A stretch of 64,000 nt of DNA from Fulvivirga marina (GTDB taxonomy: Bacteria > Bacteroidota > Bacteroidia > Cytophagales > Cyclobacteriaceae): positions 319,430-383,429 of the forward strand of contig NZ_JAEUGD010000064.1 in assembly GCF_016775155.1 (NCBI RefSeq), read 5' to 3'. Position numbers and translations under genes: made by a program. The notes beneath the pieces are model-generated. The model was not told the origin of the DNA and made no database searches. It saw nothing but the letters and a program-made list of their open reading frames with translations. Shown here piece by piece: positions 1-8,884 of this stretch; positions within the stretch are counted from its first letter, which is position 1, and each line of letters opens with the position of its first letter.

Positions 1-756
1 CATTTTTTAAAGGATCAGAATATTGCAAAGGACATAGTTGATGCGTTGAGCGCTGACAATGAGGGGCGTAGGATATTAGAGATTGGTCCTGGAACAGGTG
101 TGCTTACGCGCTTTTTAATAGGAAAGTATGCTGATAATCTGGTGCTTATTGATATTGATACGGAGTCTGTAAAATATCTGAAAAAGCATTTTTTGGATTT
201 AAATGATAGGATTGTTGAAGGAGATTTCCTGAAAATGAACCTCAGGGCTGTTCTGGGCGATGAGTATGCGGTAATTGGTAATTTTCCATATAACATTTCT
301 TCGCAAATATTCTTTAGGATATTGGAGGAGAGAGATAAGGTGATCGAAGTGGTATGTATGTTACAAGAGGAGGTGGCCCGGAGACTGGTCTCACCCCCTG
401 GTAATAAAGACTATGGTATATTAAGTGTATTGCTTCAGGCCTATTATGATATGGAATATCTTTTTACGGTTGATGCATCCGTATTTGATCCACCTCCGAA
501 AGTACAGTCAGGAGTGATCAAGCTCAGGCGCAATAACCAAGTGAAGCTAGGGTGTGACGAGGTGCTTTTTAAAAAGGTGGTAAAGCAGGGCTTTCAAAAC
601 CGTAGAAAAACATTACGCAACGCTCTAAAGCCACTAAATTTACCTGAAGAGGTCAAGGCACAGGAAATATTAAATCGGCGCGCCGAGACGCTCTCAGTAA
701 ATGAATTTGTAAAACTTACAAATGATATAGCCAGTGGAGGAAATATTAAAGTTTGA
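1..756 (+). CDS. rsmA: 16S rRNA adenine dimethyltransferase RsmA/KsgA (5' end missing)
   Basis: It dimethylates two adjacent adenines near the 3' end of 16S rRNA (A1518/A1519 in E. coli numbering), using S-adenosylmethionine, late in 30S assembly. The window opens inside the gene: frame 1 reads HFLKDQNIAKDIVDAL from base 1, the family's conserved N-terminal segment, so only about ten residues are lost. The SAM-binding motif ILEIGPGTGVLT follows directly, and the catalytic NPPY-type motif appears as NFPYNISSQI. The C-terminal RNA-binding part (QGFQNRRKTLRNAL) is present. The TTG at base 46 is internal and is not the start. The next gene, mgtE, begins inside its 3' end. Confidence 0.95.
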   Translation, partial: HFLKDQNIAKDIVDALSADNEGRRILEIGPGTGVLTRFLIGKYADNLVLIDIDTESVKYLKKHFLDLNDRIVEGDFLKMNLRAVLGDEYAVIGNFPYNISSQIFFRILEERDKVIEVVCMLQEEVARRLVSPPGNKDYGILSVLLQAYYDMEYLFTVDASVFDPPPKVQSGVIKLRRNNQVKLGCDEVLFKKVVKQGFQNRRKTLRNALKPLNLPEEVKAQEILNRRAETLSVNEFVKLTNDIASGGNIKV

Positions 757-2092
757 GCTATCTAATGAATTTAGAGAACGCTTTCAGCATGCAGTTGATG
801 AAAGGGATGAAGACTTTATTAAGGAAAGCCTGGAAGGGGTTAATCCTGCTGATATTTCTGCACTTTTGCATGAATTTGATGCGGAAGACTCAAAGTATGT
901 CATAGACTTACTGCCTTCTGAAACTCGGGCAGAGATTATAAACGATCTTGATGAAGATATAAGAGAGAGGTTTTTGAAGGTTTTTCAGCCGGATGAAATC
1001 ACGGAGATTGTCAATCATCTTGACTCTGATGATGCAGTTGATATACTCAATGAGTTGCCAATCAAAGAACGTGAGGAGATTATTGCCAAGTTGGATAATG
1101 AAGAGAAGGAAGCAAATATACTTGATCTACTAAGGTACGAGGAAGATGTGGCTGGCGGGTTGATGGCCAAAGAGCTGATCAAAGCCAATGTCAATTGGTC
1201 AGTGGTTCAATGTATAGAAGAAATTCGAAGGCAGGCTGAAAATGTTCAGAAACTCTATTCTGTATATGTCGTCGACGATAATGACAGACTTATAGGAAGG
1301 GTATCTTTGAAGAGAATTATTCTGGCTGGGGACAAAACTCAAATAGCGGATATCTATGAGCCTGAGCTTATTTCAGTAGAGACCTATATGTCTGAAGAAG
1401 AAGTGGCTCAGGTGATGATGAAATATGACCTTGAAGCAGTGCCGGTTGTCAACATGCAAGGGAAATTGCTAGGGCGCATAACCATAGACGATGTGGTGGA
1501 TGTGATTACAGATCAGGCAGAAGAAGAGAGGCAAATCATGTCGGGTATATCCGGTGACGTGGAGGAAGATGATAGTATTTGGATGCTGACCAAGGCCAGG
1601 TTGCCTTGGCTTATTATTGGAGTAGTAGGTGGTTTCATAAGCGCAATGCTTATAGGTGTGTTTGAAGATGAACTGCTAAGGATAACAGCTATTGCTTTTT
1701 TCATACCTTTGATACAGGCTACCGGAGGAAATGTAGGCATTCAGTCTTCATCAATTGTAGTGCAAAGTTTGGCTAACCCATCGGCATTCAGTGATAGCCT
1801 GGCAAAAAGACTCGTGAAAGTTTTTATTGTTGCGGCCTTAAATGGAGCAGTACTTGCTACACTCGTTTATGGCGGGAACCTGATTTCCGGCGGAACTCAA
1901 AACCTTGCTATGGTGGTGTCGATAGCTCTTTTTGGAGTTGTACTTATTGCTTCATTTATGGGGACTATTACACCACTGGTATTAAATAGATTTGGTTTTA
2001 ACCCTGCTTTGGCTTCAGGGCCTTTTATTACCACTACCAATGACTTGTTGGGGCTTGCTATTTATTTTTACACTGTACATCTTATGTTATAA
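734..2092 (+). CDS. mgtE: Magnesium transporter MgtE
   Basis: Inner-membrane Mg2+ channel/transporter of 452 residues, the usual family length. An N-terminal acidic helical MgtE_N domain (about 33-135) is followed by a CBS pair (about 140-260) that senses cytosolic Mg2+. About five membrane helices run from residue 291 to the end. The pore signature is visible as GGNVGIQSSS (331-340), and the C-terminal NPALASGPFITTTND carries the conserved Asp at 437. The GTG start overlaps rsmA by 23 nt. No in-frame ATG lies nearby, and the reading ...ILKFELSNEF resembles family N-termini, so GTG is the best choice, though not certain. The dehydrogenase gene starts on its last base, so both are probably on one transcript. 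Confidence 0.93.
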   Translation: MEEILKFELSNEFRERFQHAVDERDEDFIKESLEGVNPADISALLHEFDAEDSKYVIDLLPSETRAEIINDLDEDIRERFLKVFQPDEITEIVNHLDSDDAVDILNELPIKEREEIIAKLDNEEKEANILDLLRYEEDVAGGLMAKELIKANVNWSVVQCIEEIRRQAENVQKLYSVYVVDDNDRLIGRVSLKRIILAGDKTQIADIYEPELISVETYMSEEEVAQVMMKYDLEAVPVVNMQGKLLGRITIDDVVDVITDQAEEERQIMSGISGDVEEDDSIWMLTKARLPWLIIGVVGGFISAMLIGVFEDELLRITAIAFFIPLIQATGGNVGIQSSSIVVQSLANPSAFSDSLAKRLVKVFIVAALNGAVLATLVYGGNLISGGTQNLAMVVSIALFGVVLIASFMGTITPLVLNRFGFNPALASGPFITTTNDLLGLAIYFYTVHLML

Positions 2093-3030
2093 TGAAGTGT
2101 CTGATTGTTGATTATATGTATGATAATATTGAGGAGCTGCTGATTATGGCAGGTCTGGAGCCTGATTATCGGCCTACTATTTCGCGTGATGAGATCGTGA
2201 ATATTATCCATGATTATGAAGGGTTAATTATCAGAAGTAAAACGCGTGTCGACGAAGCGCTTGTTGAACAGGCAAAACAACTGAAATTTGTAGGGCGGGC
2301 AGGTGCTGGTATTGATAACCTCGATGAGGAGGTGTTAGATAGACGTGGTATTAAGATACTTAATGCTCCTGAAGGGAATCGAAACGCCTTGGGTGAACAT
2401 TGTATTGGGTTGCTTTTAGGCCTACTTAATAATATAGTGAAATCTGACATGGAAGTTAGACAAGGAATTTGGGATCGTGAAGGCAATAGAGGGTATGAGC
2501 TGAGTGGTAAAACGGTAGGTTTAGTAGGGTGTGGATATATGGGTACTGCGTTTGCTGAAAAATTAAGAGGGTTTGACTGCGAAGTGCTTGTTTTTGATAA
2601 GTACAAAGATAATTGTACCAATAGTTACATGCGACAAACTTCAATGGAGGAAATCTATGAACGTGCGGATGTTTTTAGCTTACACATTCCGTTGACGACA
2701 GAGACTAAGGGGCTTGTTGATTTTGATTATATCAACAAATTCAGAAAGAAAATTTTCTTTCTGAATACCTCTAGAGGGGAGATAGTTTCTCTGTCAGGCC
2801 TGTGTAAAGCCATTGAATCAGGTAAAGTAATAGGAGCCGGACTAGATGTGCTGGAGAATGAAAAGATCAATAATCTGACAACTGATGAACAAAAAGTGTT
2901 TGATTATTTAGTAAATTCGAGAAAAACCATACTTACGCCACATATTGGAGGGTGGTCTTATGAATCATATGAAAAGATCAATAATGTGCTTGTAGATAAA
3001 ATAAAGAAGGAAATAAACGGAATCCAATGA
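2092..3030 (+). CDS. D-isomer-specific 2-hydroxyacid dehydrogenase (phosphoglycerate dehydrogenase-like)
   Basis: Cytosolic NAD-dependent oxidoreductase of 312 residues. The family signature FVGRAGAGIDNLD is at 67-79, the Rossmann motif GCGYMG at 146-151, and the catalytic Arg/Glu/His set falls at R228 (LNTSRGE), E255 (DVLENEK) and H284 (PHIGGW). It lacks the C-terminal ACT or ASB domains of full-length SerA. The substrate is therefore open: 3-phosphoglycerate, glycerate/hydroxypyruvate or another 2-hydroxyacid. The ATG overlaps the last base of the mgtE stop, suggesting translational coupling. Confidence 0.85.
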   Translation: MKCLIVDYMYDNIEELLIMAGLEPDYRPTISRDEIVNIIHDYEGLIIRSKTRVDEALVEQAKQLKFVGRAGAGIDNLDEEVLDRRGIKILNAPEGNRNALGEHCIGLLLGLLNNIVKSDMEVRQGIWDREGNRGYELSGKTVGLVGCGYMGTAFAEKLRGFDCEVLVFDKYKDNCTNSYMRQTSMEEIYERADVFSLHIPLTTETKGLVDFDYINKFRKKIFFLNTSRGEIVSLSGLCKAIESGKVIGAGLDVLENEKINNLTTDEQKVFDYLVNSRKTILTPHIGGWSYESYEKINNVLVDKIKKEINGIQ

Positions 3031-3136
3031 AATTTATTACATATTGTATCCAAATTTTATTGTGGTGTAACCTTTAATTTTAGCTGCGTTTTTATTAATA
3101 TAGTTAAAAGGAGTTCATTTTTTCGTTGTCTGGCCA

Positions 3137-3979
3137 ATGCTGCTAAAAACTCAAACAAAAAAAATTAAGGAGTACGTAAACTCTATTATTGAAAAACCCA
3201 TACTAACCTCTGCGATAGTGCTTGTGGTGCTATCCATTATAGTGTTGGGTTTAAGTATGCCATATTATCTGGCTGATTTTAATGCATTTTTCGGGCAAGT
3301 ATTGGCTGAAGCTCATGGTATGATATTCGATATTGCTGTAATCGGTATGCTTATTTTCTGGTTAAACAAAAACGGAGAAGTACGGCAAAGAATACGTACC
3401 TATAAAGATGAGATTGATGACTTTCGCTTGTGGGAGTCTGAAGAGGCTGCATTTAGAACGGTAGGTAATATTAAACGCTTGAATAGACATGGGATACATG
3501 AAATCAATCTTGTGAACTGTCATTTGGCACGTACTAACCTGAATTATGTAAACCTTGCAGGTTCAAATCTGAATTCTGCAGATATATCGAACGCTTTCCT
3601 GATAGAAACAAACCTGGAGAATACCCGGCTGAACCAAACAAACCTGGAGAATTCGAATCTGAACCAGGCCATGTTGAAGGGGGCCTATGCCAGTGGAGCA
3701 AACTTCAAGGATGCTTACTTGATCAAAGCACAGCTTGAAAATGCTTTTTTGATCAAGTCCAATTTTAAAAATGCTTTTTTGATGGAAGCTAATCTAACAA
3801 ATTGCTATCTTACTGGTGCTAATTTTGAAAATGCAAGTTTGTACAAGGCGGATTTGCGCGGTGCTAAAGGGTTGACTTTTGAGCAATTGACCAAAGCTAA
3901 GACGTTGTATTTAGCCCAGTTTGATGATGAAATTCTCAACCAAATAAAGACGAATATACCCGAACTCGTCGGTAAGTAG
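3137..3979 (+). CDS. Membrane-anchored pentapeptide-repeat protein
   Basis: A 280-residue protein with two hydrophobic segments (about 22-46 and 62-76), a charged linker, then from about residue 128 roughly twenty A(D/N)LXX-type pentapeptides (ANLTN, SNLNS, ADLRG and similar). These predict a right-handed quadrilateral beta-helix, probably facing the cytosol. The DNA contains a 30-nt tandem repeat (3608-3637 and 3638-3667) encoding TNLENTRLNQ / TNLENSNLNQ, so the solenoid has grown by short duplications. No enzymatic motif is visible. The repeat class includes gyrase-protecting proteins, but the membrane anchor argues against assuming that role here. Confidence 0.8.
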   Translation: MLLKTQTKKIKEYVNSIIEKPILTSAIVLVVLSIIVLGLSMPYYLADFNAFFGQVLAEAHGMIFDIAVIGMLIFWLNKNGEVRQRIRTYKDEIDDFRLWESEEAAFRTVGNIKRLNRHGIHEINLVNCHLARTNLNYVNLAGSNLNSADISNAFLIETNLENTRLNQTNLENSNLNQAMLKGAYASGANFKDAYLIKAQLENAFLIKSNFKNAFLMEANLTNCYLTGANFENASLYKADLRGAKGLTFEQLTKAKTLYLAQFDDEILNQIKTNIPELVGK

Positions 3980-3992
3980 TTAGGTTGATTGT

Positions 3993-4023
3993 TTTGAACA
4001 TGAGTTAGAAACAATTACCTTTG
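3993..4023 (+). promoter_or_regulatory. Bacteroidota-type promoter of greA
   Basis: TTTG (3993-3996) and TACCTTTG (4016-4023) are 19 nt apart, an exact match to the phylum's -33/-7 consensus. The implied leader to the greA ATG is about 80 nt. Confidence 0.7.
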
Positions 4024-4110
4024 CGGGGGATTTAAAGGAAAAATAATTATAAACGGTTTCATGCCTGAGACCGTTATTTGTTTTTTATAGAGCTAATAAA
4101 ATTAAAGAAT

Positions 4111-4584
4111 ATGGGAAAGGTGGCATATTATACTAAGGAAGGATTAGATAAGCTGAAGGCTGAATTGAACGATCTGAAAACCAAAGGGAGAGCAGATATA
4201 GCTAAGCAGATTGCTGAAGCCAGGGATAAAGGAGATTTAAGTGAAAATGCTGAGTACGATGCTGCAAAAGACGCTCAAGGCCATCTGGAAGCTAAAATAG
4301 CACAACTCGAAGAGGTTGTAGGTAATGCCCGCGTTATCGACGAGACTTCTATAGACACTTCAAAAGTCTCCATTCTGTCAAAGGTAAAGATTAAAAATAC
4401 CAAGAACGGAGCTGTATTTACTTATTCTTTGGTATCAGAAGAGGAAGCAGACCTGAAAGCGAGTAAAATATCCGTTCAATCTCCTATAGGCAAAGGCCTC
4501 CTAGGTAAAAAGGCTGGCGATTCTGCGAAAATTCAAACCCCAGGAGGTGAAATAGAATTTGAAATCATTGAAATAGGTATCTAA
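4111..4584 (+). CDS. greA: Transcription elongation factor GreA
   Basis: It rescues backtracked RNA polymerase by stimulating transcript cleavage through the secondary channel. The protein has 157 residues, the normal length. The N-terminal coiled coil carries the acidic tip motif GDLSENAEYDAAK, and the C-terminal FKBP-like domain ends GGEIEFEIIEIGI. The open frame extends upstream to 4078, but the family start MGKVAYYTKEG fits the ATG at 4111. A well-formed promoter lies about 90 nt upstream. The HIT gene starts on its last base. Confidence 0.95.
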   Translation: MGKVAYYTKEGLDKLKAELNDLKTKGRADIAKQIAEARDKGDLSENAEYDAAKDAQGHLEAKIAQLEEVVGNARVIDETSIDTSKVSILSKVKIKNTKNGAVFTYSLVSEEEADLKASKISVQSPIGKGLLGKKAGDSAKIQTPGGEIEFEIIEIGI

Positions 4585-4976
4585 TGGCAAGTATTTTTAC
4601 TAAAATAATTAACAGGGAAATTCCAGGTCATATCCTGGCAGAAGACGATAATTACATAGCTTTTCTGGATGTAAACCCTTTGGTGGAAGGTCACACGCTT
4701 GTGGTTCCGAAAAAAGAGGTTGACTATATGTATGATCTTGACGATGAAACTCTTGGCGGGTTGCATGTCTTTGCAAAAGGAGTGGCCAAAGCAATAGAAA
4801 AGACCATCCCTTGTCAGCGCATTGGAGTGGCTGTAATTGGCATTGAAGTACCTCATACACATGTACATCTGGTGCCGTTGAATACAATGGATGATATTAA
4901 TTTCACAAGACCAAAACTACAGCCTTCTCAAGATGAACTAAAAGGGGTAGCTGAGAAGATTAGAAGTAATTTTTAA
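4584..4976 (+). CDS. HIT-family nucleotide hydrolase/transferase
   Basis: A histidine-triad protein of 130 residues, HINT-like, expected to hydrolyse nucleoside phosphoramidates or dinucleoside polyphosphates in the cytosol. The catalytic triad HTHVHLVPL is at H91, H93 and H95, and the N-terminal NREIPGHI/ILAEDDNYIAFLD is typical. The ATG overlaps the greA stop by one base, and a strong hairpin terminator follows, so greA-HIT form a two-gene operon. Confidence 0.92.
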   Translation: MASIFTKIINREIPGHILAEDDNYIAFLDVNPLVEGHTLVVPKKEVDYMYDLDDETLGGLHVFAKGVAKAIEKTIPCQRIGVAVIGIEVPHTHVHLVPLNTMDDINFTRPKLQPSQDELKGVAEKIRSNF

Positions 4977-5003
4977 GAGAATATACAATCAGATGATTAT
5001 ATA

Positions 5004-5034
5004 AAGGGATGCATTTTGCATCCCTTATTTTTTT
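5004..5034 (+). terminator. Rho-independent terminator after the greA-HIT operon
   Basis: Ten-base-pair perfect stem AAGGGATGCA / TGCATCCCTT (5004-5013, 5017-5026) with a 3-nt loop, followed by ATTTTTTT. It lies between the convergent HIT and gpsA genes. The T-run favours plus-strand termination. Confidence 0.85.
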
Positions 5035-5036
5035 AC

Positions 5037-6098
5037 TTATAAAAAGTCAATATCGACGTTGTAGGGGTAGCGCATCAACATCTGTAATGCTTTATCAACT
5101 GTAAGTCCATCAAACAATACTTCGTGGAGTGCTTCTGTAATTGGGGCGCGGAGTTTAGCTGTATCGATGAACTTCTTAGCTATTCGAACGGTATTAACCC
5201 CTTCAGCTACTTCTTCCATATCGGCCAGTATTTCTTCCAGAGTTTCTCCTTTGGCGAGTCTGTGTCCGACGGTAAAGTTACGGCTCAGCGTACTGTTACA
5301 CGTGGTTACCAGGTCTCCAATGCCAGCAAGTCCTACAAAGGCTTCAACCTCACCACCCATAGCCTTGCCAAGGTGTATCATTTCCACCATACCACGGCTA
5401 ATGAGGAGTCCCTTGGCGTTTTCTCCAAGACCAAGTCCGCTTAGAGCACCAGATGCTATGGCTATGATATTCTTGAGAACTCCTGCCAGTTCGATCCCGA
5501 TAAGGTCATTGTTGCCATAAACCTGAAAACGATCATTGCGAAGCAATTTCTCCCCTTCCCTGATCACTTCTTTATATCGGCTGGCGACTACAGTAGCCGC
5601 AGGGTGGTTTGCGGCCATCTCTTTAGCGAGGTTAGGACCAGCCAGACAGCCTACACGGATTACTACACTTTCATCCATGATCACTTCACTCATAGTTCTG
5701 ATATTTTCCCGGGTCAGAGATGGTGTTGAGTCTATCGTTTCTCCGGGAGGTAGAGATATGTCCAGCCCTTTGGTACCATGGATCAGGATATGATAGGGGT
5801 GGAGGTATGGAGATAGCTGTTGCATCATACTCCTAAAGGCCGAAGAAGGGACAATTGGAAATATGATATCGCAGGCGTTGGCCAAATAACTCAGGTCACC
5901 TGTAGGCGTTACATTGGTATGAAGCTTATGCCCCCGGTTTTCTTTATTCTCGGCAATTTTTTTTACTGTGTTGCTATCGCGGGCATAGAGTAAAACCTCG
6001 CTTTTTTCAGCAAGAATATTGGCTATAGCAGAGCCAAAACTTCCTGCACCTATTACGCCTACCGGTTTTTTAGATGTGCTTTTTGAGGTCATAACCAT
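5037..6098 (-). CDS. gpsA: NAD(P)H-dependent glycerol-3-phosphate dehydrogenase
   Basis: It reduces dihydroxyacetone phosphate to sn-glycerol 3-phosphate, the backbone for phospholipids. The 353-residue protein has the dinucleotide motif GAGSFG (17-22), the catalytic-lysine region ELAGVLKNIIAIASG and the C-terminal GLAGIGDLVTTCNS signature. The chosen ATG overlaps the acyltransferase gene by 29 nt, and a second ATG two codons in is nearly as good. The product is the substrate of the enzyme encoded just upstream, so the pair makes lysophosphatidate. Confidence 0.95.
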   Translation of the reverse strand: MVMTSKSTSKKPVGVIGAGSFGSAIANILAEKSEVLLYARDSNTVKKIAENKENRGHKLHTNVTPTGDLSYLANACDIIFPIVPSSAFRSMMQQLSPYLHPYHILIHGTKGLDISLPPGETIDSTPSLTRENIRTMSEVIMDESVVIRVGCLAGPNLAKEMAANHPAATVVASRYKEVIREGEKLLRNDRFQVYGNNDLIGIELAGVLKNIIAIASGALSGLGLGENAKGLLISRGMVEMIHLGKAMGGEVEAFVGLAGIGDLVTTCNSTLSRNFTVGHRLAKGETLEEILADMEEVAEGVNTVRIAKKFIDTAKLRAPITEALHEVLFDGLTVDKALQMLMRYPYNVDIDFL

Positions 6099-7752
6099 TC
6101 ATGCGATTGTGATAGTAATACAAGGTATTAAGGTCTTTCGTTATTATGTTTCCTGCCTTGTCAGTGAGTAGAGGGCGTTTGCTATGGTACATCCCCACAT
6201 TGTCAATACCGAGCTTAATAACGTCATCGATATTCCCTTTCAGGTGAGCAGCTACATTTACCTTGTTTTCCTTTTTTAGTTTAAATATCTGCTTTCTGAC
6301 TTTCTTGAAATGACTTCTAAAAACATCATAATTGATTACCATTTCCTCTTCAGGAAGTCTCAGGAAGTCGTATAGATCAAGTTTGTTATATTGCTTTCTC
6401 CAGAGATTGAAGGCTATAAATGCTACAAGGTGACTAGCGAAAACCCTATTGATTTTGTGATACTCTTTAACTATGATCTGACTAAGGCGTCTTGTGTATT
6501 CCTCTTCCCGCTGCTTGTCGGCCGTGATCTCTCCATTTGACGTGAAGTAATCTCGGGTATTGATGAAACGGCCATGTTGGTCAATACTGTTCCCTTCATC
6601 ATCTACATAATTACCCAATAGGTCCATACCGCAACCTATGGACACAGATATGTCAGACCCTTTCGTGAAGAACTTGATCAAAAATTTGATCATATTATAA
6701 GAAGTGGAGTATTCGTCGCTTTCCACGTAATATTTCTCAGCGCCTTGCCGCTCCAGGTGTTCATGAATTAAGGATGGAGCCTCTAATACGAAGTTGTAAT
6801 TGATCGTTACAGGAACTATAAAAATCTTTTTTCCTTCTCCATTGGGGTGCTTCATATAGATGGATCGCTGAGCCTCCATTGCAGTGCCCAATAAACCCAA
6901 TTTAAGGGAGTTTTCTATCTCTCCTGATCTCGACCTTGTACCTCCGGGAAAAAATAAACTATGTGCACCTTCCTGAATAGCCAGGTTGGAGTACATTTTA
7001 AGTGTTTCAAGGTATATGGAGTTTTTCTTTCTTCGGTCTACTTTGTAAGCCCCGAGGCTATTCATAAAGTATGCAAAGATCTTTATATTAAACAGGTTAA
7101 GCCCGGCACCATAAATAAAAGCTGGCATTCCCAGCACATGTATGATCCACCCAATCAATATGGAGTCCAGGTTACTAAAGTGTGTTGGAACCATTACTAC
7201 TGTCCCCCTTTTTGCCAGCTTGCGTAATTGCTTGGCTTTTCCCGTAACCTGAATCTTATCCTTTAACGTATATTCATTCCTAAAAAAAGCACCAAATCTC
7301 TTTACCCGGGTGGCATTTAGTAATCTGGCGAATCCGAATTTGACCATTTCCCTGGTAAACTGATATCTGGTCTTTTTAAAGTTTCCGGCTATTTCATTGG
7401 CATAACGAGAAACTATCCTATGCAGAATTTCCTCTTCTTGTTTTCTGGCTTCATGCTCAGTAGCCAATTCCACAAGGTCATTTTTGACTTGCTCCCAGAA
7501 TCTATAATCGTCTTGAGGGTCTACTCTCCATGGGTTTTGTTTAATACGAAGTTTTTCCTGATATAATGTAGACTCAAGCTCTTCACGAAGTGATTGTCTG
7601 CCCGGGGTTGCATCCTTTATTTTATTCAGGGCCTCTTCTATTACCTTAGCAATAAATTGTTTCCTGTTTTTGCTTAATTGAACAACAGGCCAGGCGTTGG
7701 TGCCAGGAAGAATGGGTTTGTATGATTTATCTTTTGAATTGCCTTTAGGCAT
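6070..7752 (-). CDS. Glycerol-3-phosphate O-acyltransferase, PlsB/DHAPAT type
   Basis: Predicted membrane-associated acyltransferase of 560 residues for the first acylation of glycerol 3-phosphate. The acyltransferase signatures are in order: HFSNLD (H191...D196, the HX4D catalytic pair), FPGGTRSRSG at 268-277 (phosphate-binding motif, with Gly where many members have Glu) and IVPVTINYN at 312-320. Long basic N- and C-terminal extensions distinguish it from small PlsC enzymes. It overlaps gpsA by 29 nt. The exact substrate (G3P, DHAP or LPA) cannot be fixed from sequence, but the neighbour favours G3P. Confidence 0.85.
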   Translation of the reverse strand: MPKGNSKDKSYKPILPGTNAWPVVQLSKNRKQFIAKVIEEALNKIKDATPGRQSLREELESTLYQEKLRIKQNPWRVDPQDDYRFWEQVKNDLVELATEHEARKQEEEILHRIVSRYANEIAGNFKKTRYQFTREMVKFGFARLLNATRVKRFGAFFRNEYTLKDKIQVTGKAKQLRKLAKRGTVVMVPTHFSNLDSILIGWIIHVLGMPAFIYGAGLNLFNIKIFAYFMNSLGAYKVDRRKKNSIYLETLKMYSNLAIQEGAHSLFFPGGTRSRSGEIENSLKLGLLGTAMEAQRSIYMKHPNGEGKKIFIVPVTINYNFVLEAPSLIHEHLERQGAEKYYVESDEYSTSYNMIKFLIKFFTKGSDISVSIGCGMDLLGNYVDDEGNSIDQHGRFINTRDYFTSNGEITADKQREEEYTRRLSQIIVKEYHKINRVFASHLVAFIAFNLWRKQYNKLDLYDFLRLPEEEMVINYDVFRSHFKKVRKQIFKLKKENKVNVAAHLKGNIDDVIKLGIDNVGMYHSKRPLLTDKAGNIITKDLNTLYYYHNRMNGYDLKKHI

Positions 7753-7794
7753 TACGATTCTTGTTTAGAGAATTTCAAATATAATTAGAAAGAA

Positions 7795-8493
7795 CTAATT
7801 CCAGCCCGTTACTTCGTGTATATCTGTAGCGGGAAGGCTATTTGTGAGCTGGGGGTGTAGTATTTTTTTGTCTGAAGATTGCTTGAAAGATATCTGTATG
7901 TCATTTTCTGTTGGGTCTACCGCAAGGATTACCTTTTCTGCGGATAGCTTCATTTGACGCACCTCTTTCCAGTTGTGTAAAGCTACAGGTTTCGATATTT
8001 TGAAAACTTGGCTTTCCTTCGCATTCGACCACTCTGGTTTATTAGTTATAAAGTAAAACCTCCTCGCGTTTATATCATCTGAAATATAATGTTGTACGTA
8101 TTCAGCAAAAGCCTTTAGGTTGACCGAAGTCTGCCTGATGAAGAAGTCGTAATCTTTTACTTTAGTTTTGATTGTGATGGTCGAGGAGCCCTCCCAGCCA
8201 TAATACATAAACAGTAACCCCATAACCATGGATATGAGAAGAACCCATGGGTTGATAAAAGTGTTAAGTAGCCCATGTATGCTTAGGGGAGTTATTATAC
8301 CACCGACCACTAGTGGGAGTAGCAGTATTTTGTGCTCGAAACTGATTCCCTTTATCATCTCATGGTTAAATGACTCAAGGCGATTTTTGTGTTTGATCAG
8401 CAGGTTTTTCTTTGTTAGATAACAAATGTTTTTGTTATCCCCATCTTTACCTATGTAGCAAAATGCCAGTACCGCTTCTCCTTCCACAAACAT
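7795..8493 (-). CDS. Unknown membrane protein with a PH-like start
   Basis: A 232-residue protein I do not recognise by family. Residues 1-55 look like a small beta-rich domain (CYLTKKNLLIKHKNRLESF) reminiscent of bacterial PH-like folds. Two adjacent membrane helices follow at about 56-80 and 83-102, then a soluble C-terminal domain. It lies 42 nt upstream of the acyltransferase gene on the same strand and 2 nt after the 79-residue gene, so it probably shares their transcript. A link to lipid or envelope metabolism is an inference from position only. Confidence 0.65.
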   Translation of the reverse strand: MFVEGEAVLAFCYIGKDGDNKNICYLTKKNLLIKHKNRLESFNHEMIKGISFEHKILLLPLVVGGIITPLSIHGLLNTFINPWVLLISMVMGLLFMYYGWEGSSTITIKTKVKDYDFFIRQTSVNLKAFAEYVQHYISDDINARRFYFITNKPEWSNAKESQVFKISKPVALHNWKEVRQMKLSAEKVILAVDPTENDIQISFKQSSDKKILHPQLTNSLPATDIHEVTGWN

Positions 8494-8495
8494 AA

Positions 8496-8735
8496 TTATA
8501 TTGATTCCAGCGAGTTTGTTAAATCAATATGCATATCGTGAAACCTTTTCAAGGCTGATTGCATAAAATCTTCACTCAACACTTTCTTTATATCTTCAGG
8601 GTCGATAATTTCTGTTTCATCAATTTTAAACGATTGTTCCAGTAAACCTTGTTCAATTTTTACAATATACTTACCATTCCAATGAAATATTGTAATTTTA
8701 CAAGATGTGTGAGGAATTTCTCCAATTACTCTCAT
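8496..8735 (-). CDS. Small conserved-looking protein of unknown function
   Basis: A 79-residue soluble protein, beta-rich then helical (ITIFHWNGKYIVKIEQGLLEQ followed by DPEDIKKVLSEDFMQSALKRFHDM). It has no signal peptide and no motif I recognise. It is the first gene of the apparent minus-strand operon running through gpsA, only 2 nt from the next gene. Confidence 0.6.
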   Translation of the reverse strand: MRVIGEIPHTSCKITIFHWNGKYIVKIEQGLLEQSFKIDETEIIDPEDIKKVLSEDFMQSALKRFHDMHIDLTNSLESI

Positions 8736-8884
8736 TTTTATGAATCTTTAATTTCGACTACTGCGTTAATCTTTCAAAAATCAACAATGTACGATTTTTG
8801 CTTACACTTAATAGTTAGTGCAAAACTAATTGATTAAATTTAGTGTTCATTGTTTTCGAGTAGTAACATTTTATCTCTATAGAA

